Assembly: GCA_964352475.1 (NCBI GenBank)
Contig: CAYGSL010000075.1
Location: 1-15,612, forward strand
Direction: 5' to 3'
DNA: 15,612 bases
Origin: JAUIET01 sp964352475
Lineage (GTDB): Bacteria > Pseudomonadota > Gammaproteobacteria > Pseudomonadales > JAUIET01
Shown here: one piece after another, positions 7,141-14,727 of the stretch
Position numbering within the stretch: position 1 is the stretch's first letter
Layout: the number at the start of each line of letters is the position of its first letter
Notes under the pieces: generated by a model
What the model saw: the letters and a program-made list of their open reading frames with translations, nothing else
Databases searched by the model: none
Told to the model about the DNA's origin: nothing
Translations under genes and position numbers: made by a program

Positions 7141-8547
7141 ATGTATCCGGAACAACAGTACAGTCACAGCGACCGAATAATCCACCTTGAAATAGGTGCG
7201 AGTTCCCTGCAGGGACTAGCCTTTTCAGAACTCAGCAGCGTACGGTTGGAACGCGCCGATTCCATTGACCTTCAAGATTTCCTGCGTGAAGCGGATGCTG
7301 CACTAATCACCTCGACCAGCGCTGAAGACACAGAGCAGCTACTCACCGAAATTCGACAATCAGACAACTTATGGGCTATGCCGGTATTCCTCTCGTGTGC
7401 CTCAACTAGCAGAGCCAATGAACTAAGCGACGGCGTTGTTGAGAGTATTGCTCAACTGAATGAATCAGTAAGCCAGATAAACCATAGATTATCGGAATTA
7501 CCGCCAAAAGAAATGCAGATGCCCACTGCAGAATTTAAGTTGTGCGCCTATCTTTACTCTCGCCCGGATAAGACGGTCTTGCCTGTGCGCGGACTGCAAC
7601 ATACAGAGCTATGGCGTTATCCGCTGGTAGACGCATTTGGCACCAGCGAGGAACGCAGTCAAACTTGCCTGAGTGAGCTCGAACTGCGCGGTTTAATACA
7701 CCCGAAGCGACTGGTCGATCGGGTACGAGACTGTGCGTCTTGTGACTCAGCTCAACTGAGTTTTATCGATGTTTGCCCCGATTGCCAGAGCATAGACATA
7801 GAAAACTCTCAGTTCTTTCATTGCTTCACCTGTGGTCATGTCGCTCCAGAAGCCAACTTCATCCGCAGAGACAGCTTGTGCTGCCCGCAATGCCAGGCCA
7901 AGTTCAAACACATAGGCGTTGACTACGACCGACCACTGGAGGAATACCGATGCCGCAACTGTAATGCGGCATTCATTGAAGGCAGTGTTATTGCGCGCTG
8001 TCTTGCCTGCGATAGTAGCAATCATCCGGAGTGGTTACGCTCTCGTCGAGTTAGCGAATTTGAGCTCACTGGCAGAGCTAGGTACGCGGTGCGACATGGC
8101 GAAATGCAAACACCCTCAGATCTTGTTGACGATAGTCAATTCGCTAGCCCGGCGTATTTTACTCAGATGGTAGAGTGGCTGCTTTCGCTATCGAAGCGTT
8201 ACCCGGACGAATGCTTCAGCTTGCTCTCGATTACCGTCGAAACACTGCCGGATCAGCAAAGCATGGCGCAAGCGCAAAATAACGACGTGTTCTTCAGACG
8301 CATCGCTGAGCTCACTCGCGAAACAGATTTGATCCACCGCCTCAGCGCACAGACAATCTGGATAATGCTGCCTAAAAACAACTCCAAAGGCAGAGCGGAC
8401 TTCGAGCAACAAACGCGGCAATTGGCAACAAAACTACGGCCGGATAACGCTGATAAAGACCTGAACTTTGTCGGCTTGAGTGTGCCAGAAGACTTACCGG
8501 CAAACTACACCACAGCTTCAATTCTACGCGCGCTACAGGTGGCCTAA
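7141..8547 (+). CDS. Signalling protein: receiver-like domain, TackOD1-type zinc ribbons and degenerate GGDEF with I-site; probable c-di-GMP receptor, 468 aa
   Basis: Three parts are visible. Residues about 1-120 resemble a receiver fold (AALITSTS, then AMPVFLSCAS), but the phospho-acceptor Asp position reads Thr57, so it is probably a pseudo-receiver. Residues 198-290 hold six CxxC pairs (198/201, 212/215, 228/231, 248/251, 271/274, 287/290), enough for three zinc ribbons, resembling the TackOD1 metal-binding domain. Residues about 336-468 look like a GGDEF domain in which the active-site signature is SAQTI (402-406), so cyclase activity is not expected. An RxxD motif (Arg393-Asp396) lies exactly five residues before that signature, the place of the c-di-GMP inhibitory site. 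I infer a cytoplasmic c-di-GMP sensor controlling the synthase 3 bp downstream, analogous to PelD. The start is ATG with a weak CAGG 6 bp upstream. TackOD1 and GGDEF assignments rest on motif recognition only. Confidence 0.75.
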   Translation: MYPEQQYSHSDRIIHLEIGASSLQGLAFSELSSVRLERADSIDLQDFLREADAALITSTSAEDTEQLLTEIRQSDNLWAMPVFLSCASTSRANELSDGVVESIAQLNESVSQINHRLSELPPKEMQMPTAEFKLCAYLYSRPDKTVLPVRGLQHTELWRYPLVDAFGTSEERSQTCLSELELRGLIHPKRLVDRVRDCASCDSAQLSFIDVCPDCQSIDIENSQFFHCFTCGHVAPEANFIRRDSLCCPQCQAKFKHIGVDYDRPLEEYRCRNCNAAFIEGSVIARCLACDSSNHPEWLRSRRVSEFELTGRARYAVRHGEMQTPSDLVDDSQFASPAYFTQMVEWLLSLSKRYPDECFSLLSITVETLPDQQSMAQAQNNDVFFRRIAELTRETDLIHRLSAQTIWIMLPKNNSKGRADFEQQTRQLATKLRPDNADKDLNFVGLSVPEDLPANYTTASILRALQVA

Positions 8548-8550
8548 CGC

Positions 8551-9894
8551 ATGCCGTTTATAGATCTGTTCCAGGAGGCGTATGCGATTTACGAGGTGTA
8601 CATCGCTAACTTTCTCAGTGGCGATGCGCTGGCGTACGCCATGGAACTCGCACCTTTTATTGCAATGTTTGAGTTACCACTGTATTTGCTGATATTTCTG
8701 GGCGTATTCAAATTCTATCGACGTAAAGCAATGACGAAGCCGGCCATGCTGACGTTCTCTCCCTCCGTCACCTGCATTGTGACCTGTTACTCAGAGGGAA
8801 AAGACGTGCAGACCACGATCAGTTCAATGGCCAACCAGATTTATCCAGGGCACATTGAAGTACTGGCAATGATAGATGGCGCCGTAGCCAACAAACCAAC
8901 GTATGACGCGGCGCAGGAAATGTTGCCAAAAGTTCGTCGCATTGCGAACCGCTCACTTCGCGTTATACCCAAGTGGCTTCGCGGTGGCAGGGTGTCGTCA
9001 GAAAACACCGGGCTGGCAATTGCCAGCGGTGAAATAATTATGGTTCTTGACGGCGACACCTCATTTGACAACGACATGGTTGCAAATGCAGTGCAGCATT
9101 TTCAAGACCCAAATGTGGCGGCTGTATCCGGTAACCTGCGCTTACGAAATGTGAAAGATGGATTGGCGGCCAAGCTGCAGGCCATAGAGTACATGATGTC
9201 GATTGGTACCAGTAAAGTCGGGCTGAGTGAATTCAATATCGTTAACAATGTGTCTGGTGCTTTTGGTATTTTTCGAAAAAGTGTGATGCAACACATTGGC
9301 GGATGGGACAGTGGTACTGCCGAGGATCTTGATTTAACACTGCGTTTAAAAAAGTATTTTGCACGCTACCCCAAAATGCGTATTGTGTTTGAGTACTACG
9401 CACTCGGCCATACTGATGGACCCGGTACGTTCAAAGAATTTTTCAAGCAACGTCACCGCTGGGATGGCGATCTCTTCTATTTGTACATTCTTAAACACGG
9501 GCAAAGCCTTAAGCCTGGACTCTTGGGCTGGCGCAACTTCATTGCTTTGGTGTGGATGGGATTGTTCTTCCAACTAGTGATGCCTTTCATCATCGTTAGC
9601 TACACCTTGTTCTTGCTTGTCACAGCGCCACTAGCGTCAACCATGGCCGTACTGCTACTGGTCTATGTTTTCTACTTTGTCATGAGCATGGCAATGTATC
9701 TGGTGGGCGTATTTCTGTTATCAGACCGCAAAAAAGAAGATTTAAAGCTGATCTGGTGTTTACCGTTTATACCCATTTTCACGTTCGCCACACGCTGTTG
9801 GTCAGCTTTTGCAAGCGTGGATGAAATCATAAGGCACATTCATCTTGATTCCAGCATGGCGCCGTGGTGGGTATTGAAGAGGGCTAAGTTTTGA
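8551..9894 (+). CDS. Processive membrane glycosyltransferase, family 2 (exopolysaccharide synthase), 447 aa
   Basis: An inner-membrane GT2 enzyme of the hyaluronan synthase/NodC/Alg8 kind. One membrane helix lies at about 33-55. The GT-A domain follows: SVTCIVTCYSEG (72-83), MIDG (107-110), VLDGDTSFDND (165-175) with the DxD pair Asp167/Asp169, GTAEDLDLTLR (255-265) with the base in the TED-like position (Asp259), and QRHRW (300-304), the QxxRW motif of processive synthases. Three or four membrane segments follow at about 330-358, 363-391 and 399-420, suited to forming a polymer channel. It probably polymerises a nucleotide sugar and moves the chain across the membrane; the sugar cannot be told. 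It carries no PilZ domain. AGGTGG lies 8 bp before the ATG. Its stop overlaps the start of the TolC-like gene. Confidence 0.92.
   Translation: MPFIDLFQEAYAIYEVYIANFLSGDALAYAMELAPFIAMFELPLYLLIFLGVFKFYRRKAMTKPAMLTFSPSVTCIVTCYSEGKDVQTTISSMANQIYPGHIEVLAMIDGAVANKPTYDAAQEMLPKVRRIANRSLRVIPKWLRGGRVSSENTGLAIASGEIIMVLDGDTSFDNDMVANAVQHFQDPNVAAVSGNLRLRNVKDGLAAKLQAIEYMMSIGTSKVGLSEFNIVNNVSGAFGIFRKSVMQHIGGWDSGTAEDLDLTLRLKKYFARYPKMRIVFEYYALGHTDGPGTFKEFFKQRHRWDGDLFYLYILKHGQSLKPGLLGWRNFIALVWMGLFFQLVMPFIIVSYTLFLLVTAPLASTMAVLLLVYVFYFVMSMAMYLVGVFLLSDRKKEDLKLIWCLPFIPIFTFATRCWSAFASVDEIIRHIHLDSSMAPWWVLKRAKF
9878..9893 (+). promoter_or_regulatory. Ribosome site that sets the TTG start of the TolC-glycosidase gene
   Basis: GAGGG (9879-9883) lies 7 bp before TTG at 9891. 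The TTG overlaps the TGA stop of the synthase gene (TTGA). The next in-frame ATG is inside the signal peptide and would destroy it, so TTG is the likely start. Confidence 0.75.
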
Positions 9895-12515
9895 ATAGCT
9901 CCGTATTCATACAGGTTATAGCCCGCCTAACTTGCCTATTAGTTGCGTACATGGTGAGCACCGTCAGCTACGCCGAAAGCAGCCTGTCTCTCGCGCAACT
10001 TGAAGACATGCTTGACGAGTCGAGAGAAGTCGAAATCGCGACCGCTGAAATTGAGGAGCGTATTTACCTGCTTAAGCGTGAACGATTGCGTCGCGGTGTG
10101 AAACTGTTTGCTAATGGGGGCTACTCAGACGTCTCAGAAGTTATTACCGATGATTTGCGCCGCGAATATCAGCGTAAGCATCTAACCCTGGGGCTTAGCT
10201 ACCCTCTTTTTGGCACGCACGCCAATGAAAAAAATTCTGTGCTTGAAGCTGAAGACAGCGTGTATGCAAGCGAGCAGCGACGTGCAATTGTGCGTAAACG
10301 CGCATTGGCCACATTGCGAAGAAACTATATTGACTACTGGAATACTCTGGAAAGGCTAGCTATTTCTAAAGAGTTTTTGTCTATAGAAGCACAGGCTAAA
10401 AATTGGTTAATCGAACGAACCAAAACCGGGCATGTGCTTGAAGCCGATCGTTTGGAATTTATGACAGCATTTGATCTGGCCAGGCGCGCGACCGCAAGCG
10501 ATGAAGAAATACGCCAGCGAACGCTAGGCGTAATGGCCTTATTGACCGAAGACTCACTCCCTGCATTTGAACCAGAGCCACCACAGCTACCATCGGCCTG
10601 CATGAACAAAACGCAGTTACGCCAATTCGTGCTGGACGAACACCCTGAACTCAAGCTGCTGCGCTCTAGACGAGATACCTTGCGCTCTCTACGTAAACGC
10701 AGTACAGACGTTGAAGGCCACGTGCATTTAAGCACTTCAATTGGCCAGGACGAACCGTCATCGCTGACAGATAACGGAATGGCGTTGAGTTTCAACCTGC
10801 GAATGCCTATGGAATTTCTAGGCACGCGCAAGTATGCACGCTACGCCAAGTCGGCTGAACTCCGCCGCGCCAACCTTGAGCTGGATCGACGTACCAAAGA
10901 GGTGATGAATGAAGTGAACTCGGCCGTCGGTCGATACAGGACGTCCATAGAAAACCTCAGCTTCGCTGAAACGCGAGTAGCTGCCGCTTTGGAAACGGTT
11001 CGCGAACGACAGCTGCGTGCGGCTTCACTGCCCGGAGATACGTTAGAAAAGTTGCAACAAGCGAAGTTCAACTCTTATCGTACCTCCATTGACCTGGTGG
11101 ATGCTGAAGGTTTATTGCTAAAAGCAACTGTAGGCATACTCGCGCTGTCTGAGCGCGAGTGCTTGCCTATGGATCCAGATTTACACATTGAACCGGATTA
11201 CGAGCCTATTATTCTGGCCAAGCCACTGCAGAAGCAGTGGGCAAACACCTTGAACCTAAGACCTTCGCAGCCCGATTTCAAACAAGTAACAGAACAAGAT
11301 AACGAAACGACACTGACCATACCGGCAGTTGCAGTTGATGGCTCCTTAGTTGCAACTCACAAGAGTTCTGTCGCCAAAAAGCCGTTTACAGGCGTAACTC
11401 GAGTGCTTTATGACGTGGTAGGTACCCGCAGTGTCGATAACGAGGCAACGCGAGAAACCGAGCTTGAAGAAATTGTCCCACTGTCTGTAAAGCGAACCCT
11501 TGGATTACAAAAAGTAGCGACCAAACCAGAATCGTCCAAGCGAAAACAAGCAAGACCTCGCGCTCGCGTTCACTTTGAAGATGCGACTGGAACTATAGCC
11601 AATCACACCATCGCTCAACGAGTAAGCTTCGAGTCACTTAAGAAAGTTGACCAGCAAAGCATTGCTTACTCTGCAAAGGCGCCAACGACTGAGCTAGCAC
11701 AAACTAATTTCAAACGCATCGTTGCCCCCGTCAAAGCTGATGGCAGACCGGAAACTCTCGGCACTTACGTTTGGAAAAGCCATAAGCTTATTAGCAGTGA
11801 AAATCACCGACAGCGATTTTGGTCGCAACTAAAGTCGCAGAACGTCAACCGTGTACTGCTTTCTCTAGATGGCAATCAGATCAAGTCGCTGCATGACACC
11901 AGTGAGCGGGCCAATTTGATGCAACTGTTGGTTGAGGCCAATAAGCACCGCATCACTGTTGAACTTTTGCTCGGTGAACCTAGCTGGGTATTGCCCAAAC
12001 ACCGAAACTCTCTGCTTAGTATTATCCGAGATCTAGAGGGTTTGCCCTTTGATGGCCTGCATCTGGATATAGAGCCAGGCATGTTTGACGAAAGACTCTA
12101 TGATCGTAGACAAATAATGAGTCAATTGGCGGAAACTGTCGAAGAAGTCAGTGCCATCAGCGCATGGCCATTGAGCATGAGCCTGCACTACCGTGACCTT
12201 AACCCTGGCGAAGGTTACTGCCTAGGCTGCAGACTCAGCAAAACTGATATCGATGAGATCACACTGATGATCTACGTTAGTAATCCTAAGCGCGTTGCTG
12301 AAATTGCAAGCCGTGTCGCACGTCGTTATCCGCAGCTACGGTTCAGTGTAGCGCAGAGCGTGGAGCCCATATTGAGCAGCGATGAAAGCCATGCCAGCGC
12401 AGGACGCGCCAAACTGAATACCCGACTGGAAAGACTAAAGAAAGAGCTCGAACCCTTCAGCATCACTAGTTTATTGCTGCAATCATGGACCGATTTGCAA
12501 AGGATGCCTGAATGA
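9891..12515 (+). CDS. TolC-like outer-membrane channel fused to a GH18-like TIM-barrel glycosidase domain, 874 aa
   Basis: Residues 1-28 form a signal peptide (cleavage likely after VSYA). Residues about 33-425 have the TolC/outer-membrane efflux pattern: two halves (33-225 and 240-420) of long, charged alpha-helical stretches, each with a beta-strand-like segment (HLTLGLSYPLFG, 97-108; MALSFNLRMPMEF, 297-309). Residues about 426-615 are a polar, basic linker with no fold I recognise. Residues about 620-870 look like a TIM barrel: YVWKSH (625-630), VNRVLLSLDG (652-661), ITVELLLG (688-695), FDGLHLDIEP (720-729), LMIYVSN (792-798) and LLLQSW (861-866). DGLHLDIE matches the GH18 DGxDxDxE signature except for His724, and keeps Asp726 and Glu728. 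A TolC C-terminus is periplasmic, so the barrel should face the periplasm and could trim or clear polymer. Ordinary TolC proteins are about 450-500 aa, so the extension is large. Starts at TTG, coupled to the synthase. Confidence 0.82.
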   Translation: MNSSVFIQVIARLTCLLVAYMVSTVSYAESSLSLAQLEDMLDESREVEIATAEIEERIYLLKRERLRRGVKLFANGGYSDVSEVITDDLRREYQRKHLTLGLSYPLFGTHANEKNSVLEAEDSVYASEQRRAIVRKRALATLRRNYIDYWNTLERLAISKEFLSIEAQAKNWLIERTKTGHVLEADRLEFMTAFDLARRATASDEEIRQRTLGVMALLTEDSLPAFEPEPPQLPSACMNKTQLRQFVLDEHPELKLLRSRRDTLRSLRKRSTDVEGHVHLSTSIGQDEPSSLTDNGMALSFNLRMPMEFLGTRKYARYAKSAELRRANLELDRRTKEVMNEVNSAVGRYRTSIENLSFAETRVAAALETVRERQLRAASLPGDTLEKLQQAKFNSYRTSIDLVDAEGLLLKATVGILALSERECLPMDPDLHIEPDYEPIILAKPLQKQWANTLNLRPSQPDFKQVTEQDNETTLTIPAVAVDGSLVATHKSSVAKKPFTGVTRVLYDVVGTRSVDNEATRETELEEIVPLSVKRTLGLQKVATKPESSKRKQARPRARVHFEDATGTIANHTIAQRVSFESLKKVDQQSIAYSAKAPTTELAQTNFKRIVAPVKADGRPETLGTYVWKSHKLISSENHRQRFWSQLKSQNVNRVLLSLDGNQIKSLHDTSERANLMQLLVEANKHRITVELLLGEPSWVLPKHRNSLLSIIRDLEGLPFDGLHLDIEPGMFDERLYDRRQIMSQLAETVEEVSAISAWPLSMSLHYRDLNPGEGYCLGCRLSKTDIDEITLMIYVSNPKRVAEIASRVARRYPQLRFSVAQSVEPILSSDESHASAGRAKLNTRLERLKKELEPFSITSLLLQSWTDLQRMPE

Positions 12516-13567
12516 AGGTTAGCTTCAGCTCACCGCGTAAGATTGAGCCCGATGCCGAGCATGGTTACAAACTTCCGTATGCGCCATCAAAGCGAGTCGA
12601 GTCTAAATTATCCTGGTATCTTGTACTTGCCATAGTCTGCTCGCCACTGCTCTATGTATTGTTTACCGCCATCTCCTCGATGTTAATGGTAAAAGAACCG
12701 GGGCACATCAGCATTGGTAAGTTTGCAGTTAATAGTGAAACTCCAGGACGTGTCACCGAACTTGCGGTTGAAGTAGGTGAAGATGTTCGTAAAGGCGATG
12801 TAATTGCCCGGCTAACAGACCACTCTCTAAGCAACGACATAAGCCGAGTTAGTAACGAGTTATCCTATTTACGCGAGCGTCAGAGACTGGGCCCTAAGGA
12901 CGAAGACATAGATGCTTTGCGCGAACACATCCGGCTGGCACGGGCCAATTTTCAATTTTATGCCCAGCAATACAAAGCCATGAAGACCTTGTTTGCAAGA
13001 AGGTCGGCAACACGCGCAGATGTCAATGCCGCACGCGTCGCCGTACAGCGCGCCAAATTGGGTTTGCTTGAATACGAAACAGAGCTAGAAAAATTGCAGG
13101 GCACACCGGAACAAAATCGGCGCCTCACCTTGCTTGAGTTGGAGTTGGATACCCTAAAAAAACGCGGCCGCAGCCTTGTTCAACGCGCACCCATAGACGG
13201 TCGAGTGCTGGATGTATTCGTGCGAGATTCAGAAATTGTTCGTCAGGGCGACAGCATTGCATTGATTGGCGAGCCGGAAAAAGCCTCGGTCATAGCGTAT
13301 TTAGATCCCAAATATTCGCGTTACGCAAAGATCGGACAACGCGCGCGAGTAGAGCTACCTGACGGCAAGACGGTTGATGCACATATTTCTGCCCTACCAG
13401 AAATCACCCATCGATTGCCCTCTGAATTTGCCAGGCCGTTGGGTTTGCGCAGCATGAAAATTCTCGCCCACCTCGAATTTGACGAACCCGTGGACAAGAG
13501 CAGTCAGGTGGAAGGTTTGCCAGTCCACGTTCGCTTCCCTTTTAGTATTGAACTGGCAGGACTATAA
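12512..13567 (+). CDS. HlyD-type membrane-fusion protein, 351 aa
   Basis: A short cytoplasmic N-terminus (1-33) is followed by one membrane helix (about 34-58) and a periplasmic part. Residues about 70-104 (TPGRVTELAVEVGEDVRKGDVIARL) and 223-253 (VQRAPIDGRVLDVFVRDSEIVRQGD) are the two halves of a biotinyl-lipoyl domain. A charged alpha-helical hairpin lies between them (about 105-220). A beta-barrel part follows (ASVIAYLDP, 258-266; IGQRARVEL, 274-282). Such proteins link an inner-membrane transporter to a TolC channel. Here the partners should be the GT2 synthase and the TolC-glycosidase fusion. The periplasmic layout recalls Alg44 of alginate synthesis, but the N-terminus is too short for a PilZ domain, so c-di-GMP sensing must lie elsewhere. 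ATG overlaps the previous stop (ATGA), with AAGGA 7 bp upstream. Confidence 0.9.
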   Translation: MKVSFSSPRKIEPDAEHGYKLPYAPSKRVESKLSWYLVLAIVCSPLLYVLFTAISSMLMVKEPGHISIGKFAVNSETPGRVTELAVEVGEDVRKGDVIARLTDHSLSNDISRVSNELSYLRERQRLGPKDEDIDALREHIRLARANFQFYAQQYKAMKTLFARRSATRADVNAARVAVQRAKLGLLEYETELEKLQGTPEQNRRLTLLELELDTLKKRGRSLVQRAPIDGRVLDVFVRDSEIVRQGDSIALIGEPEKASVIAYLDPKYSRYAKIGQRARVELPDGKTVDAHISALPEITHRLPSEFARPLGLRSMKILAHLEFDEPVDKSSQVEGLPVHVRFPFSIELAGL

Positions 13568-13584
13568 AAAACAACACTCGAATA

Positions 13585-14034
13585 ATGGATAAACCCATGA
13601 ACAGAACATTTATAACAAAATACGCCTTTAGCCCTATCGTGGCAGTCCTCTTCTGTCTCAGTGGCAACTCGCTTGCCAATGACAGGCCCGCATACTGGCA
13701 TCTAGCTTATAAGCCTACGGAGGAAACACGTGTGGTTGATTTGCCCTCAGACATGTTCGCCGTGCAGCTAATTGCTGTTTCTACTCGCAAGCAAATAGAA
13801 GCATTCGTTGAACTTCACGACCTCTGGGACATGACCGCAGTGAAAGTATCCAGAGCAGGCAAACCCTTGTATGTGCTCATCCCAGGCGTGTACAAGACTC
13901 GCATAGACGCTCAAACTGCAGTGGCCTCACTGCCCCAGTCTGTGCAGAGCCTGAAGCCTTGGATTAGACCGCTTGGCGGCCTTCAGGATGCCATGCGTGA
14001 TGCAATAAAAACCAGTTATGCCATCAGCGATTAA
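13585..14034 (+). CDS. Exported SPOR-domain protein, 149 aa
   Basis: The N-terminus has a positively charged start, a hydrophobic stretch (SPIVAVLFCLSG, 16-27) and a likely cleavage after SLA (29-31). Residues about 57-134 match a SPOR domain: FAVQLIAVSTRKQIEAFV, then AGKPLYVLIPGVYKTRIDAQTA, ASLPQSVQ and LKPWIRPLGGLQ, close to the DamX-type SPOR consensus. SPOR domains bind peptidoglycan stripped of stem peptides, usually at division septa. The protein would be soluble in the periplasm, since the signal peptide has no lipobox. ATG 13585 has no clear ribosome site. ATG 13597, four codons on, has GGA 7 bp upstream and gives a normal signal peptide, so it may be the true start. The gene follows the fusion-protein gene by 17 bp and closes the operon. 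Its job there may be to anchor or position the secretion machine on the cell wall. Confidence 0.82.
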   Translation: MDKPMNRTFITKYAFSPIVAVLFCLSGNSLANDRPAYWHLAYKPTEETRVVDLPSDMFAVQLIAVSTRKQIEAFVELHDLWDMTAVKVSRAGKPLYVLIPGVYKTRIDAQTAVASLPQSVQSLKPWIRPLGGLQDAMRDAIKTSYAISD

Positions 14035-14051
14035 TACCAATGCTGCTCGAC

Positions 14052-14507
14052 TCAGTCGTCCAGAAATGACATAAATTCCGGCGTGTTAAATTTCCAGCTA
14101 CGCTGTTCAACGCGTTCTTTAATGCGCCAGCCGTGAGCAGCACGCACATAAACATCGTTGTACCAAAGACCGAGCATCCAAGTATGACTCTCGCCTTCGC
14201 CCACCCTCATCTGTTGCGGGTTGAAGCACATAATATGCCCGATTGCTGAGTCTCCATCCAGCTTTACTTGCATATTCGCATTCAAGTGGTGGGTATACGG
14301 AAACGCACCCATCGCTTCATGCAAAAACTTGATCGTATCTTCCAAATTGCCTTTGGAGCCACCAAATACGCTGTAGTCTATGAAAGCGTCTTCAGTAAAC
14401 ACACTTCGCAGCTCATCAAACGCCTTGCGGTCAATAATATCAGAGTAATGCCAGATCAAATCCTCAATCTCGATTCGATCGGAAATTTGCTGTAAAGACA
14501 ATGTCAT
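14052..14507 (-). CDS. SnoaL/NTF2-like protein, 151 aa
   Basis: A small alpha+beta-barrel protein of the nuclear transport factor 2/SnoaL-like superfamily. It begins with the typical helix (QQISDRIEIEDLIWHYSDIID, 6-26, interrupted only by ordinary residues), then FTEDAFIDYS (37-46), a conserved-looking THHLNANMQVKLDGDSA (72-88) and the strand pair SHTWMLGLWYNDVYVRAAHGWRI split between 107 and 129. Members include hydroxysteroid isomerase-like, dehydratase-like and ring-hydroxylating dioxygenase beta-type proteins. Here no residue set fixes the reaction, so only the fold is claimed. It is cytoplasmic. GAGGA lies 7 bp before the ATG. It is convergent with the SPOR gene (17 bp between stops) and divergent from the acetoacetate-decarboxylase-like gene, and may share control with it. 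Confidence 0.85.
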   Translation of the reverse strand: MTLSLQQISDRIEIEDLIWHYSDIIDRKAFDELRSVFTEDAFIDYSVFGGSKGNLEDTIKFLHEAMGAFPYTHHLNANMQVKLDGDSAIGHIMCFNPQQMRVGEGESHTWMLGLWYNDVYVRAAHGWRIKERVEQRSWKFNTPEFMSFLDD

Positions 14508-14727
14508 ACGTTCATCCTCAGGGTAACTTTTAGTTAACTTGGAATCCCCACCGGCCCTTCGGTAGCATGGGTCTATTCGGCTAATCCTATGGTGCTAGCA
14601 GTGCTCAGGTAAAGCGAAAGCCAAACTAGTTTGGTTACGCTTTGTTAGGCAACACTGCACAGCGCAGCGAACTTTGGAAAACTCCACTGTGAGCCGACTA
14701 ATCCAGGCAAACTAAAAAGGAAACATC
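14508..14727. promoter_or_regulatory. Divergent regulatory region between SnoaL-like and acetoacetate-decarboxylase-like genes
   Basis: 220 bp that must hold the promoters of both flanking genes. It includes the palindrome listed separately and a smaller AGTTAACT palindrome (14532-14539) near the SnoaL-like start. I do not see a confident -35/-10 pair on either strand, and no ORF with a ribosome site. Confidence 0.5.
14611..14643. promoter_or_regulatory. Probable operator: perfect 14-bp palindrome with outer inverted arms
   Basis: CCAAACTAGTTTGG (14621-14634) is a perfect palindrome. AAAGCG (14611-14616) and CGCTTT (14638-14643) form outer arms, spaced 4 and 3 bases from it. The size and symmetry suit a dimeric repressor, for example of the TetR family. 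No regulator gene lies in the window. It is about 85 bp before the acetoacetate-decarboxylase-like start and 114 bp from the SnoaL-like start. Confidence 0.6.

Noticed and set aside
10334..10831. 165-codon open frame on the minus strand inside the TolC-like region
   Set aside because: It lies fully within a well-supported plus-strand gene with clear domain structure, is rich in Arg and Ser as antisense frames often are, and shows no family motif.
14047..14060. CGACTCAGTCG as a terminator between the convergent SPOR and SnoaL-like genes
   Set aside because: The arms are 5 bp around a single base with no T run, and the element lies at the coding end of the minus-strand gene.
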